Assembly (NCBI GenBank): GCA_002457065.1
Contig: NTKR01000010.1
Span: 1-32,529 of the forward strand
DNA length: 32,529 nucleotides
Reading direction: 5' to 3'
Origin: an alpha proteobacterium MED-G10
Lineage (GTDB): Bacteria; Pseudomonadota; Alphaproteobacteria; Methylaequorales; Methylaequoraceae
The position numbers and the translations under genes are program-made. Below the pieces are notes generated by a model, which saw only the letters and a program-made list of their open reading frames with translations, was not told the origin of the DNA and searched no databases. This document shows, piece by piece, positions 1 to 8,614 of this stretch. Each line of letters starts with the position of its first letter. Position 1 is the first letter of the stretch.

Positions 1-19
1 GTGACCATATTATGAATCC

Positions 20-1378
20 TTATTTAAATTGTTTAATTCTTTGTTCATATCTTTTTGAAAGTGGAGTATCAGATTTTAATATTTTACTAAAAAATCCTCT
101 CGATTTAAAGTTATATGATAGACATTCAACATAACTCAATTTAATCTTTTTTAAACCAAGTGCCCCCTCTAAGATCTTTTCTAAGTTTTCCTTAATCAAT
201 CTAGAAAAGTCAGTTGAAAAATAAATCTTATCCTTGATCATAAAAACTGGAATATTTGCTGGAACACACTTCTGCAATAGTTTATAAAAAACTTCATTCA
301 AGAACTCTTCCCACTGCAGTTTATATTCTTTAAAAAAGTAGTTTGAAAGTGGCTGATTATCTTGAATAAAAATCTCCATTCTCCTTTTTATTTGTTTTGC
401 AGATAAATTTGCTGTATCAAAATATTTTTTCTTTTCTTGTAATATTGACCTAAAAAAACTTTTAAAACTTTTAGAATTAATTCCTTTCACTATAAGATTA
501 CAGATCTGTGATCTACTAAAATTTTCTAAATCTTTTTTTTTAAAGAAATACTCAATACCAATTTTTTTCTTTAAAAAATAGTTAAAGTTTTCATTTAGAT
601 TAAAAAAAGATGTTGGTTTATCATTTACTATAATATGCTTAGCATAAAATTTAAGAAAATCATAATCTAGTTTATTCCACCAACAACCATCAATTTTAAA
701 GTTTTTTTTTATATCGTCACTAAATATAAAATTTGCTTGTGAACCTGAAGTAGAAATTAAAATCTTCTTATTATCAAATCTGGTTATATAGGGTTTTTCT
801 AACATTGGGACATCAAAAATCGTTTTTGTAATAATCTCATTATAGTTAAACATTATTTCTTTAACATCTTGTGTCTCAAAATCATCAGAATATTGAACTT
901 TTTTATTGCCATCCATTTTGATAACAAATTCTCTCTTTGGATGGTTAACCTTCATTTTTTCAGATACTTTTAATTTTCTGAATAAATCAACAAGTTTTGC
1001 TGAGGCTTTAATCCTAGAAAGTCTACTTTTCATCGTTACTGTGTCGTAAAACCCAGGATAGAATTCGATAAAACCTGAGGATTTCAAAAATTTAACAATC
1101 TTTATTAAATAAGAAGATATCTTGTTAGGATTGTACCTTGATTCTGACAGATACCCTCTTTTTGACATTGAAACCGTTAACATTTGGTTACTAGATTCAG
1201 TCCAACAAAAGAAAAGCTCTAAAATAAGAAATTTAAAATGTTTGGAATAAATTAGATTTTTTTTGTATTCGTTGTCAATAACGAATAAGATCTGATCTAC
1301 AAAGTTAAGTGAAAGATTTCTTTGGAAATCTATTGGCCGAGAAAAATTAAAATCTAATTGATCATTTTTTTTTTTCAT
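20..1378 (-). CDS. Hypothetical protein resembling an alphaproteobacterial polymerase-palm/replication-like family, apparently catalytically degenerate
   Basis: The 452-residue product matches no everyday housekeeping enzyme. Residues about 66-135 look like a winged-helix region, with an SRYN block at 80-83, a GF-I-E-x-Y-x-G-F-Y turn near 102-111 and a SRLSRIKAS stretch at 118-126. Residues about 213-275 carry a CWWNKLD block and an NDKPTSF segment. The C-terminal part has a PVFMIKD block at 377-383. From memory, this order matches a chromosomal/plasmid family whose members carry WWQ, ING-x-PT-x-E-x-DY-x-x-LH and PVL-x-x-HDS motifs, similar to motifs A and C of family A polymerases. In that comparison the motif A Asp is Asn260, the motif C HDS is KDK (382-384), and only Asp383 remains. 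The family assignment and loss of activity are inferences. The start ATG lies 23 bases from the divergent yggT start, so their promoters must be very compact. Confidence 0.6.
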   Translation of the reverse strand: MKKKNDQLDFNFSRPIDFQRNLSLNFVDQILFVIDNEYKKNLIYSKHFKFLILELFFCWTESSNQMLTVSMSKRGYLSESRYNPNKISSYLIKIVKFLKSSGFIEFYPGFYDTVTMKSRLSRIKASAKLVDLFRKLKVSEKMKVNHPKREFVIKMDGNKKVQYSDDFETQDVKEIMFNYNEIITKTIFDVPMLEKPYITRFDNKKILISTSGSQANFIFSDDIKKNFKIDGCWWNKLDYDFLKFYAKHIIVNDKPTSFFNLNENFNYFLKKKIGIEYFFKKKDLENFSRSQICNLIVKGINSKSFKSFFRSILQEKKKYFDTANLSAKQIKRRMEIFIQDNQPLSNYFFKEYKLQWEEFLNEVFYKLLQKCVPANIPVFMIKDKIYFSTDFSRLIKENLEKILEGALGLKKIKLSYVECLSYNFKSRGFFSKILKSDTPLSKRYEQRIKQFK

Positions 1379-1401
1379 ATTATAAACTTACTCTTTTAAC
1401 T

Positions 1402-1689
1402 ATGTACTTTTTTGATTTTTTTGCTTACATAATATTTCAAGTTCTTCAATTGTATAAGTATGCAGTAATCATTTATGTTATATTTAGTATGTTAGTTTCA
1501 TTTAATATTATTAACTACGATAACAGATTAGTTTCAATTATAATGGATTTTTTATATAAGTTAACAGAGCCCTTACTTAAGATAATAAGAAAAGTATTAC
1601 CTAAAACTGGTGTCATAGATTTGTCTCCAGTTTTGTTGATCATCCTTATAGAAGCTTTACAATTTGTTATGACAAAATATGGATTTTAA
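1402..1689 (+). CDS. YggT family membrane protein
   Basis: This 95-residue integral membrane protein has the usual YggT length and layout: a hydrophobic helix at about residues 8-33, a polar middle with the conserved segment [14 protein letters not shown] (about 54-67), and a second helix at about 69-92 that begins with [12 protein letters not shown]. The LTEP-LL-x-x-R-x-x-x-P and D-SP-LL-I-I signatures are characteristic of the family. Family members have been linked to osmotic tolerance and, in phototrophs, to membrane organisation, but their biochemical role is not settled. It ends two bases before folD, so the two genes are very probably co-transcribed. Confidence 0.85.
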   Translation: MYFFDFFAYIIFQVLQLYKYAVIIYVIFSMLVSFNIINYDNRLVSIIMDFLYKLTEPLLKIIRKVLPKTGVIDLSPVLLIILIEALQFVMTKYGF

Positions 1690-1691
1690 AA

Positions 1692-2591
1692 ATGACAGAA
1701 AATAAAATAATCGATGGAAAAGAAATATCAGCACAAATAAGAGAAAAAGTAAAAGAATTTGGTGAGACTCTAAAAAAAGAGTCGGGAAGAACTCCAGGTC
1801 TTGCAGTGGTTCTTGTGGGAGAGAATCCAGCAAGTAAGGTATATGTGAAAAATAAGATCGAGAAAACCAAAGAAGTTGGTTTTACCTCTATAGAACACAG
1901 ATTAAATGATGATGTATCTGAGGAAGAACTACTAAATGTTGTAAAAAATTTAAATGAAGATGATAAAGTGCAAGGTATACTTGTCCAACTTCCTCTTCCA
2001 AAACATATAAATGCAGATAAGGTCTTAGACACAATCAAACCAGTTAAAGATGTAGATGGTTTTCACGCGGAAAATGTAGGAAAATTATGGTCTGGTTTAG
2101 ATTCTTTAGTTCCATGCACTCCTCTTGGTTGTAGCATTATGCTTAAAAAATTAAACCCAGATCTATCAGGTAAAAAAGCTATTATTATAGGTAGATCTAA
2201 TATTGTCGGAAAGCCAATGGCCGCTTTACTTCTTGGAATGAATGCGACAGTAACAGTTGCTCACTCCAGGACCAAAAACGTTGAAGAACTCGTCAAGCCG
2301 GCTGATATTGTAGTTGCAGCCGTTGGAATACCGGAAATGGTAAAAGGTAGTTGGATTAAAAAGGGTGCTGTGGTTATTGATGTTGGAATTAATAGAATAG
2401 AAAGAGATGGAAAAAAAGTTTTAGTTGGCGATGTGGATTATGAAGAATGTTTAGAAAATTCGTCAAAAATTACACCTGTTCCAGGTGGCGTTGGGCCAAT
2501 GACTATTGCCTGTCTTCTCTTGAACACTCTTTTCACTTCATATGAACAGTTTGGTATTAAACCCTTAGATTTAGGAACCATTCTTGAGTAA
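1692..2591 (+). CDS. folD: Bifunctional methylenetetrahydrofolate dehydrogenase / methenyltetrahydrofolate cyclohydrolase
   Basis: FolD interconverts 5,10-methylene-THF, 5,10-methenyl-THF and 10-formyl-THF with NADP, feeding one-carbon units to purine, formyl-Met and other syntheses in the cytosol. The 299-residue length is normal. Visible signatures are the catalytic Y-x-x-x-K (Tyr51, Lys55, in ASKVYVKNK), the QLPLP segment, KDVDGFH, the nucleotide-binding loop [14 protein letters not shown] and the C-terminal [10 protein letters not shown]. The gene follows yggT after two bases. Its last 21 bases overlap the end of the convergent argG, so there is no room for a separate terminator between them. 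Nothing essential appears to be missing. Confidence 0.97.
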   Translation: MTENKIIDGKEISAQIREKVKEFGETLKKESGRTPGLAVVLVGENPASKVYVKNKIEKTKEVGFTSIEHRLNDDVSEEELLNVVKNLNEDDKVQGILVQLPLPKHINADKVLDTIKPVKDVDGFHAENVGKLWSGLDSLVPCTPLGCSIMLKKLNPDLSGKKAIIIGRSNIVGKPMAALLLGMNATVTVAHSRTKNVEELVKPADIVVAAVGIPEMVKGSWIKKGAVVIDVGINRIERDGKKVLVGDVDYEECLENSSKITPVPGGVGPMTIACLLLNTLFTSYEQFGIKPLDLGTILE

Positions 2592-3773
2592 CTTAAGTCT
2601 CAGGGCATTTAATTTTATAAAACCCTCGGCATCTTTTTGGTCATAAACACTATCTTCTTCAAATGTTGCCATTTCGTTTGAATATAAAGAAGATTTTGAT
2701 TTTCTTCCAGTTACTATGACATTACCCTTGTAAATTTTTAATTTAACAGTTCCATTTACTTTTTTTTGACTTTGATCAATAAGAGATTGTAACATCTCTC
2801 TTTCAGGTGAAAACCAAAAACCGTTATATATTAATTCTGCATACTTAGGCATTACTTCATCTTTTAAATGTGAAGCCCCTTTGTCAAGGGTTAGACTTTC
2901 AACTGCTCTCCTTGCTACCATTAAAATTGTACCACCAGGCGTCTCGTAGACTCCTCTTGATTTCATGCCAATAAATCTATTTTCTACCAGATCTAATCGT
3001 CCCACACCATTTTCGCCTCCAATTTTATTTAGTAAATCTAATAATTCTGAAGGTGATAAGGATTTTTTATTTACAATTACAGGATCTCCTTCTTTAAATT
3101 CAATTTCTAAATCTGATGCCTGATCTGGAGCTTTTTCTGGTGAAACAGTTCTTAAAAACATAGATTCATCTGGGGGCATCCAAGGATCCTCTAAGACTTT
3201 TCCTTCATAAGAGGTGTGAAGAATATTTGCATCCATAGAATAGGGGGGGTCATTTATCTTATCATCTGAAAATAGAATTCCGTTTTTATTAGCATATTCT
3301 AATAAATCCTTTCGCGATTTAAGGTTCCATTCCCTCCAAGGTGCAATTACCTTAATACCTGGATTGTTAGCATAATATGCCAATTCAAAACGTATTTGAT
3401 CATTACCTTTTCCGGTTGCACCATGCGCTACAAATTTTGCCCCCACTTCTTTAGCAATCTCAACCTGTCTTTTCGCAATTAGTGGTCGGGCTATAGAAGT
3501 ACCTAACAAATAATAGCCTTCGTATAGAGCATTTGCTCTGAACATTGGAAAAACATATTGTCTGACAAATTCATCAGTCAGATCCTCAATGAAAATCTCT
3601 TTAACTCCAAACTTTTCTGCTTTTTCTTTTGCTTCCTTGATTTCTCCTCCCTGACCTATATCAGCAGTAAAGGTAACAACTTCATAATTCTGGTCATTTT
3701 GCAACCACTTCAAAATTATGGAAGTATCTAAACCTCCAGAAAAGGCTAGAACTATTTTTTCTTTTTTCTTCAT
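2571..3773 (-). CDS. argG: Argininosuccinate synthase
   Basis: ArgG condenses citrulline and aspartate using ATP to form argininosuccinate, the penultimate step of arginine biosynthesis. The 400-residue protein begins with the PP-loop [13 protein letters not shown] (residues 9-21) and contains the family signatures [26 protein letters not shown] and [17 protein letters not shown]. Length and motif order are those of a full enzyme. It reads towards folD and overlaps its 3' end by 21 bases. The upstream gene on the same strand (IalB-like) ends four bases before the argG start, so the two could share a transcript. No other arg genes are in the window. Confidence 0.97.
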   Translation of the reverse strand: MKKKEKIVLAFSGGLDTSIILKWLQNDQNYEVVTFTADIGQGGEIKEAKEKAEKFGVKEIFIEDLTDEFVRQYVFPMFRANALYEGYYLLGTSIARPLIAKRQVEIAKEVGAKFVAHGATGKGNDQIRFELAYYANNPGIKVIAPWREWNLKSRKDLLEYANKNGILFSDDKINDPPYSMDANILHTSYEGKVLEDPWMPPDESMFLRTVSPEKAPDQASDLEIEFKEGDPVIVNKKSLSPSELLDLLNKIGGENGVGRLDLVENRFIGMKSRGVYETPGGTILMVARRAVESLTLDKGASHLKDEVMPKYAELIYNGFWFSPEREMLQSLIDQSQKKVNGTVKLKIYKGNVIVTGRKSKSSLYSNEMATFEEDSVYDQKDAEGFIKLNALRLKLLKNGS

Positions 3774-3777
3774 TTGA

Positions 3778-4296
3778 TTATTTTTTTTTATTACAAGCTT
3801 CGTTAATTTTTTTATACGCCTTGCTGAAACCCACTAATGAATAGGTATCATTTGTAATTGTACCTCTTGAAGAGGTCCCAATAACTTTCATTTTCATTGA
3901 ATTTTTTAAAAATTTAACAATCTTCTCATCCTCACTTGGGCTAAAACTCCAGGCTCTTGATCCAGAAGTGAAAAGTTGAAACTTCATATCACCAATTGTA
4001 ACATCAGGGTTACTATTTGGTTGATAATTATAACCAGCAACAATGCTGAATTCATTCCATTTATTTTGTCCAGGTAGATGTGTAACAATCGCAAATATGT
4101 CACCGCGTCGAGAATATTTTCCCTCAGATTTTTTTGGTTTTGATACAGCCATACACGCAAGATTCTTTCCTTCGCCTTCTGCAAATGCTGTCCAATCATT
4201 ATATTTTGCTAACTCTTTAGAATTTAAATCAAATGCAAATAAGATTACGAATGTTAGAAAAAATTTTATAAGATTTTTTGGGAATATAAATTTCAT
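3778..4296 (-). CDS. Secreted IalB-like (invasion-associated locus B family) protein
   Basis: From the preferred start at 4296 the product has 172 residues, with an N-terminal signal peptide ([21 protein letters not shown]). The mature part starts near the motif [19 protein letters not shown]. The WTAF...CMA opening, the [12 protein letters not shown] and [13 protein letters not shown] segments, and paired cysteines near both ends (Cys48 and Cys168) fit the IalB family (PF06776). These are small periplasmic or outer-membrane-associated proteins common in Alphaproteobacteria; the name comes from Bartonella and does not imply virulence here. Alternative in-frame ATGs lie at 4311 and 4362. The longest form would add an odd hydrophobic prefix and start inside the divergent EamA gene. 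None of the starts has a clear Shine-Dalgarno sequence. Confidence 0.75.
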   Translation of the reverse strand: MKFIFPKNLIKFFLTFVILFAFDLNSKELAKYNDWTAFAEGEGKNLACMAVSKPKKSEGKYSRRGDIFAIVTHLPGQNKWNEFSIVAGYNYQPNSNPDVTIGDMKFQLFTSGSRAWSFSPSEDEKIVKFLKNSMKMKVIGTSSRGTITNDTYSLVGFSKAYKKINEACNKKK

Positions 4297-4356
4297 TATT
4301 TTTATTGACATAATTAAAACTAAATTGCAAGAAACTAAAGGAAAAATCATATAAAT

Positions 4357-5199
4357 ATGCATCCAATCTCTTTATTAATTATTTCTTGTTTCCTTTTTTC
4401 AATTCTAGCGGCATTAATCAAATTTCTATCTGACTTTATTGACCCTATTCAGCAATCCTTTTTTAGAAACTTTTTAAGCGTCATTATTTTATTACCATTA
4501 ATTTTAAAACAAAAATTCTTCGTAAAATCTAAATCAAGTTTTAAGTTGTTAGCCTTGAGAGCTTTTTTTGGGGGTATAACGATGGTTTTACTTTTCAAGG
4601 CTTACAGTCTAATTCCTCTTTCACAAGCAATGGCGATTAGTTTTAGCACACCCTTGTTTATGTATTTTGGAAGTATATTGTTTCTTGACGAAAAAGTTGA
4701 TCCTTTTAAAACCTTTCTATTATTAATTGGTTTCATTTTAACTTTGATAATTATTAGACCAGATATAAAAATTGAGACAGGAAGTTTGTTGGCTCTAATA
4801 TCAGCATTTACACATGCATGTGCGGGGTTATTAGTAAAAAAAATTTCCTACAAAGAAAATGTGTTAACTTTAATGTTTAGTATGGTTTTAATAATGACAC
4901 CAATTACTTTTATTCCTTCGATTTATGTTTGGGAATTCCCGAATTCTTTTTTTATAATTTTTATGCTTCTTTCCATAGCAATCGTTGCTACATTAGGAAA
5001 TTTTTTTTGGACGAAAGCAATCTCTCTCTCAACATTAACCAATCTTATGCCATTTGATTTTACAAAATTAATCTTCGCAACCCTTTTGGGTTTTATATTT
5101 TTTAATGAAAAAATTGACAAAATTACAACAAGCTCTGGGATAGGTTTAATTATATGTAACACATTAATAATGAATAGAGTTAAAAATGAAAATTCTTAA
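4357..5199 (+). CDS. EamA/DMT-family permease (first of a tandem pair)
   Basis: The 280-residue, very hydrophobic protein has about ten predicted membrane helices in two EamA repeats. The first repeat starts at FSILAALIKFLSDFIDPIQQSFFRNF (about 15-40, split across the helix) and includes IPLSQAMAISFSTPLF and FLDEKVDP. The second begins near SAFTHACAGLLVKKIS and ends with FDFTKLIFATLLGFIFFNEKID. This is the drug/metabolite transporter superfamily, inner membrane; members export amino acids, nucleosides or other metabolites, and the substrate cannot be read from sequence. The start ATG lies in the palindrome ATGCAT. Its last 14 bases overlap the start of the second EamA gene, implying translational coupling. 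Confidence 0.88.
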   Translation: MHPISLLIISCFLFSILAALIKFLSDFIDPIQQSFFRNFLSVIILLPLILKQKFFVKSKSSFKLLALRAFFGGITMVLLFKAYSLIPLSQAMAISFSTPLFMYFGSILFLDEKVDPFKTFLLLIGFILTLIIIRPDIKIETGSLLALISAFTHACAGLLVKKISYKENVLTLMFSMVLIMTPITFIPSIYVWEFPNSFFIIFMLLSIAIVATLGNFFWTKAISLSTLTNLMPFDFTKLIFATLLGFIFFNEKIDKITTSSGIGLIICNTLIMNRVKNENS

Positions 5200-6031
5200 T
5201 GTATACAATCAAGTTTTGAGCTGTATTTTTTTTGCTCTTTTAGGACTTCAGGTAAAATTACTTTTAGATGATTTCAATGCTGAGACAATTGTTTTTTTTA
5301 GATCATTTTTTGGTTTTATTTTAATGATGATACTAATTTTTTCTCAAAAGAAAATGCAACTTTTTAAAACACAGAATCTTAAAATACATCTTCTAAGGTC
5401 AATCTTTGGAACTTTAGCAATGTATTTTGGTTATAGTTCTCTTCAGTACATTTCTCTCTCTGAGGCCACTTCTATTGGGTATACTAAGGTTCTGTTTTCA
5501 AGTTTAATGGCAATAATTTTTTTAAAAGAAAGGATTAACTTTCATTCTTTATTTTTAATTTTTTTTGGATTCTTAGGTGTTTTTTTGATTACTTTACCAA
5601 CTCAAGAAACAAATTTGCTGGGAATTTATATGAGTATTTTTTCTGCAATTTGTGTTGCCGGAGGGATAATCTCAATTTCTTATTTGGCTAAAATTGAAAA
5701 TACTTTAACAGTAATTTTATATCATTCATTTATCTCATCTTGTATTTTTCTTTTCTTTTTCAGAGATCAAATAAATTTAGATCTAAAAATTAATTTTTTT
5801 TATTTATTATTGTTAACTTTTACTGCACTAGCCGGACAATACTTTAACTCAGAGTCATATAAATATGGCAAAACAAATAAAATAGCTATTTTAAGTTATA
5901 CTCGGATAATTTTTGCGACTTTTTTTGGCTTTATTTTTTTAGGTGAAAACGTAAAATCCTTAGCAATTCTAGGAATAATTTTCATCGCAATGACAACATA
6001 TTTTATTAAGGCAAGGGCAGAAAAAAGTTAA
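5186..6031 (+). CDS. EamA/DMT-family permease (second of a tandem pair)
   Basis: This is a 281-residue, ten-helix paralogue of the preceding permease. It shows the same landmarks: the early FFRSFFGFIL helix, ISLSEATSIGYTKVLFSSLMAIIFLKERI in the first repeat and SYTRIIFATFFGFIFLGENV at the end of the second. In both proteins a repeat ends in a helix followed by the acidic FL-x-E or F-x-N-E cap typical of EamA domains. Overlap with the upstream gene suggests one transcript and possibly a functional pair, since tandem EamA proteins can work as hetero-oligomers, although single proteins also function. Its stop overlaps the stop of the convergent aldo/keto reductase by four bases. Confidence 0.88.
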   Translation: MKILNVYNQVLSCIFFALLGLQVKLLLDDFNAETIVFFRSFFGFILMMILIFSQKKMQLFKTQNLKIHLLRSIFGTLAMYFGYSSLQYISLSEATSIGYTKVLFSSLMAIIFLKERINFHSLFLIFFGFLGVFLITLPTQETNLLGIYMSIFSAICVAGGIISISYLAKIENTLTVILYHSFISSCIFLFFFRDQINLDLKINFFYLLLLTFTALAGQYFNSESYKYGKTNKIAILSYTRIIFATFFGFIFLGENVKSLAILGIIFIAMTTYFIKARAEKS

Positions 6032-7068
6032 GGACAAGGAAAAGGATTTTCATTGCAAATTAATTCTATTTCTTCGAGAATTTCACTTGATAAATCTATA
6101 TTCACACTTGCAATGTTTTCTTCAAGCTGCTCCATATTAGTGGCACCAATAATGTTACTAGTTAGGAAATCTCTTGAATTTACAAAACCTAGAGCCATTT
6201 GCGTTGGAGTTAAATTAAATTTTTTAGCTAAATCATTGAATTTTTCTGAATATTTAAGGCCTTTTGGCTTTGTATATCTTGTGAACATTTCTCCAAATAG
6301 AGTTAACCTAGCACCATCTGGCTTATTATTATTATCATACTTTCCAGTTAGCATTCCAAAAGCTAATGGCGAATATGCCAGTAATCCACATTTTTCCCTT
6401 ATTGAAATTTCTGCTAAACCTACTTCATAACTTCTATTCAAAAGCGAATATGGATTCTGAATCGAGACCATTCTTGGAAGACCAAGACGGTCTGCAATCG
6501 TCAAAAATTTCATAACACCCCAAGGCGTTTCATTAGATAACCCTACATACCTTACTTTTCCGGATTTAACCAAATCAGCTAAAACATAAAGTTGATCCTC
6601 TATTTCAACAAAATCATCTTCAACTTGATGTTGATAAGATAATTGTCCAAAAAAATTTGATTTTCTATCAGGCCAGTGAAGTTGGTATAAGTCAATATAG
6701 TCAGTTTTAAGTCTTTTTAAACTTCCTTCGACTGCACCATTAATTTGCTCTTTGTTTAACCTGGTTTCTTTATTTCTAAACCATTTCATTCCAGATCTTC
6801 CTGTTACTTTGGTAGCCAGGATTAGCTTATCTCTGCATTTTCGTGATTCTAACCAATCTCCAATTATTGTCTCAGTAGAACCCCATGTCTCTTTCTTAGG
6901 TGGAACAGAATATAACTCGGCTGTGTCGAAAAAGTTAACGCCATTATCCAACGAATAATCCATTTGTGAAAAAGCTTCATTTTTGGTGTTTTGTTCACCC
7001 CAAGTCATTGTCCCCAAACAAATTATACTCACATCTATATCTGTATTTCCCAACTTCTTATATTTCAT
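6028..7068 (-). CDS. Aldo/keto reductase, Tas-like
   Basis: The 346-residue protein is a full-length NADP-dependent aldo/keto reductase with a TIM-barrel fold. The catalytic tetrad is visible as Asp48, Tyr53 (FFDTAELY), Lys87 (LATKVTG) and His131 (LYQLHWPD). The inserts after AELYSVPPK and after LHWPDRKSNFFG are typical of the Tas/YgdS branch and of the voltage-gated K-channel beta-subunit group. NADP-binding residues near the C terminus (TSNIIGATNMEQLEENI) are also present. The natural substrate is unknown; these enzymes reduce small aldehydes and ketones in the cytosol. It is a single-gene unit, convergent with the EamA pair and divergent from the BI-1 gene 107 bases away. Confidence 0.93.
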   Translation of the reverse strand: MKYKKLGNTDIDVSIICLGTMTWGEQNTKNEAFSQMDYSLDNGVNFFDTAELYSVPPKKETWGSTETIIGDWLESRKCRDKLILATKVTGRSGMKWFRNKETRLNKEQINGAVEGSLKRLKTDYIDLYQLHWPDRKSNFFGQLSYQHQVEDDFVEIEDQLYVLADLVKSGKVRYVGLSNETPWGVMKFLTIADRLGLPRMVSIQNPYSLLNRSYEVGLAEISIREKCGLLAYSPLAFGMLTGKYDNNNKPDGARLTLFGEMFTRYTKPKGLKYSEKFNDLAKKFNLTPTQMALGFVNSRDFLTSNIIGATNMEQLEENIASVNIDLSSEILEEIELICNENPFPCP

Positions 7069-7113
7069 ATTTTCTAATAATTCTCTTGATTTTATAAAAT
7101 TGTAACATATTTT

Positions 7114-7146
7114 TACTATTAAATAATAATAGTATAATATTACTAT
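7114..7146 (+). promoter_or_regulatory. Possible promoter/operator upstream of the BI-1 gene
   Basis: A TATAAT box at 7133-7138 lies about 38 bases before the gene's start, with no good -35 element at the usual distance. It is embedded in three alternating half-sites: TACTAT (7114-7119), ATAGTA (7129-7134) and TACTAT (7141-7146). The first two extend to an 8-base inverted repeat TACTATTA/TAATAGTA with a five-base loop. The AT-rich composition makes chance plausible. Confidence 0.3.
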
Positions 7147-7175
7147 AAATAAACCTTTTACTTATAGGAGAAAAA

Positions 7176-7907
7176 ATGGCTTACGACTATGATAGAAATG
7201 TCAGATCAAAAGCATCATCTGCTGAGATAGATTTAGGCTTAAAAGCTTATATGAATAAAGTTTACTCTTTTATGGCAGTAGGACTCGCACTAACAGGTGT
7301 TATTGCTCATATAACCTCTAAAATGGCCTTCGACTTCTCAACCAATACTATGACATCTTTTGGTGCCGCTATTTATGCCTCACCGCTAGCTTTCATTATT
7401 ATGTTATCACCACTTGGATTTATTTTAGCTCTAAATTTTGGTATTGCTAAAATGAGAGAAAGTACCGTTCAAATTTTATTTTGGGCCTTTGCTGGTGTTA
7501 TGGGGCTTTCACTATCTTCGATTTTCATTCAGTACACAGGGGAATCTGTTGCAAGAGTATTCTTCATTTCTGCCGGCGCTTTTGGTGGCCTAAGTCTGTA
7601 TGGATATACAACAAAAAAAGATCTTTCGGGATGGGGGTCATTCCTATTCATCGGATTAATCGGTATCTTGTTGGCTTCAATTGTAAATATTTTTCTTGCA
7701 AGCACTGGACTACAGTTTGCAATATCTGTAATCGGCGTATTAGTTTTTGCAGGTTTGACGGCTTACGATACACAAAGAATTAAAGCAATGTATTATGATG
7801 GATCTGGTAACGAAGGTAAAAAGGCCATAATGGGCGCTTTAACCCTTTACCTAGACTTTATCAACCTGTTCATAATGTTGATACAACTTTTTGGTCAACG
7901 TCGATAA
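7176..7907 (+). CDS. Bax inhibitor-1 / YccA-family membrane protein
   Basis: The 243-residue, seven-helix protein belongs to the BI-1/LFG family of inner-membrane proteins. A soluble N terminus of about 25 residues precedes the first helix (YMNKVYSFMAVGLALTGVIA). The family signatures GLTAYDTQRIKAMY (193-206) and ALTLYLDFINLFIMLIQLFGQRR (the last 23 residues) are intact. Asp198 and Asp227 fit the pair of conserved aspartates that, in the structurally studied Bacillus homologue YetJ, control a pH-sensitive calcium leak. Whether this protein conducts calcium is inferred from the family only. A good ribosome-binding site (TAGGAG, 7165-7170) precedes the ATG. A strong hairpin follows eight bases after the stop. 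Confidence 0.93.
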   Translation: MAYDYDRNVRSKASSAEIDLGLKAYMNKVYSFMAVGLALTGVIAHITSKMAFDFSTNTMTSFGAAIYASPLAFIIMLSPLGFILALNFGIAKMRESTVQILFWAFAGVMGLSLSSIFIQYTGESVARVFFISAGAFGGLSLYGYTTKKDLSGWGSFLFIGLIGILLASIVNIFLASTGLQFAISVIGVLVFAGLTAYDTQRIKAMYYDGSGNEGKKAIMGALTLYLDFINLFIMLIQLFGQRR

Positions 7908-7914
7908 CTATTTA

Positions 7915-7947
7915 TTGAGTGATTGTTGTAACGCAGCAATCACTCAA
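7915..7947. other. Strong intercistronic hairpin
   Basis: The sequence forms a 14-base-pair stem (TTGAGTGATTGTTG at 7915-7928 with CAGCAATCACTCAA at 7934-7947, one G-U wobble on the plus strand) around the loop TAACG. There is no U-tract on either strand after the stem, so it is not a standard intrinsic terminator. It may act as a processing or stabilising hairpin between the BI-1 gene and the next gene. It covers the GTG at 7919, which argues against that codon as a translation start. Confidence 0.75.
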
Positions 7948-7957
7948 AAATAAAATT

Positions 7958-8614
7958 TTGAAAAAAACTATCTTCTTCATTTTAGTTCTTATTTCTCCAA
8001 CTTTTTCAATTGGACAAGAATCCATCGAGGATATTTCCTTTAATGTTTATAGAAACGACTCTAAAATTGGTTATCACAAATTAAACTTTGAAAAAGAGGA
8101 AGACAGAATCATAGCTTCTATTGAAATTAAATTTGATGTAAAATTTTTAGGTTTTACTTTGTATGACTATTTTCATAAAAACAAAGAAGTTTGGATTGCT
8201 GACTCACTTTTTAAATTAAAAACAAACACTAATAAAAATGGAGACCAATTATATTGTAATGTAACAAAAAAAGCTGAGAGATTTGTTATTGATGGAAAAA
8301 ACAATAAAGTTATAACCAAAGATGAACCTCTTCCTTCAAGTTATTGGATATTTGATCTTGTAAATAATAAAAATAAAAGAGTTTTAAATACGCAAGATTG
8401 TAGTTTCATCGATTTCAAAATCGAGTTCTTAGGAAATGAAAAAATTTATGAGGATCAACTTGAAGCTATGCATTACAAACTTACGGGAAAAGAGTTTAAT
8501 GGTGATGATGTTAACATTGACATCTGGTATTCTAACTCCAAGTGGGTGAAAATGATTTTCGATAAAGATGGAAGTAAGATAGATTATTTTTTAGAAAAAT
8601 ATGACGATAAGTAA
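7958..8614 (+). CDS. Periplasmic DUF6134-like protein
   Basis: From the TTG at 7958 the product has 218 residues: a signal peptide (KKTIFFILVLISPTFSIGQ) and then a beta-rich domain opening with EDISFNVYRNDSKIGYHKL. The pattern 'F-x-V-x-R-(N/D)-x-x-x-IG-x-H', the repeated long beta strands (IEIKFDVKFLGFTLYDY, VNIDIWYSNSKWVKMIF) and a late short Cys-containing segment suggest the DUF6134 family of secreted proteins of unknown function. An in-frame GTG at 7919 would add 13 residues but lies inside the hairpin stem. Neither start has a clear Shine-Dalgarno sequence. The end overlaps the SDR gene by 14 bases, so it is likely co-transcribed with the SDR and NTF2 genes, which places it at the edge of the lipid/stress cluster. 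Confidence 0.65.
   Translation: MKKTIFFILVLISPTFSIGQESIEDISFNVYRNDSKIGYHKLNFEKEEDRIIASIEIKFDVKFLGFTLYDYFHKNKEVWIADSLFKLKTNTNKNGDQLYCNVTKKAERFVIDGKNNKVITKDEPLPSSYWIFDLVNNKNKRVLNTQDCSFIDFKIEFLGNEKIYEDQLEAMHYKLTGKEFNGDDVNIDIWYSNSKWVKMIFDKDGSKIDYFLEKYDDK

Noticed and set aside
1667-2038. Serine- and phenylalanine-rich open frame on the minus strand opposite folD
   Set aside because: It lies wholly opposite the well-conserved folD, has a composition typical of antisense frames, and resembles no family.
4297-4356. TTGACA at 4305-4310 considered as the -35 of a promoter for the EamA pair
   Set aside because: No -10-like hexamer occurs at 16-18 bases spacing; the sequence there is CAAGAA.
7481-7783. 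Open frame on the plus strand inside the BI-1 gene
   Set aside because: It is a shifted-frame shadow of the well-supported BI-1 coding sequence, rich in Cys, Trp and His with no recognisable motif.
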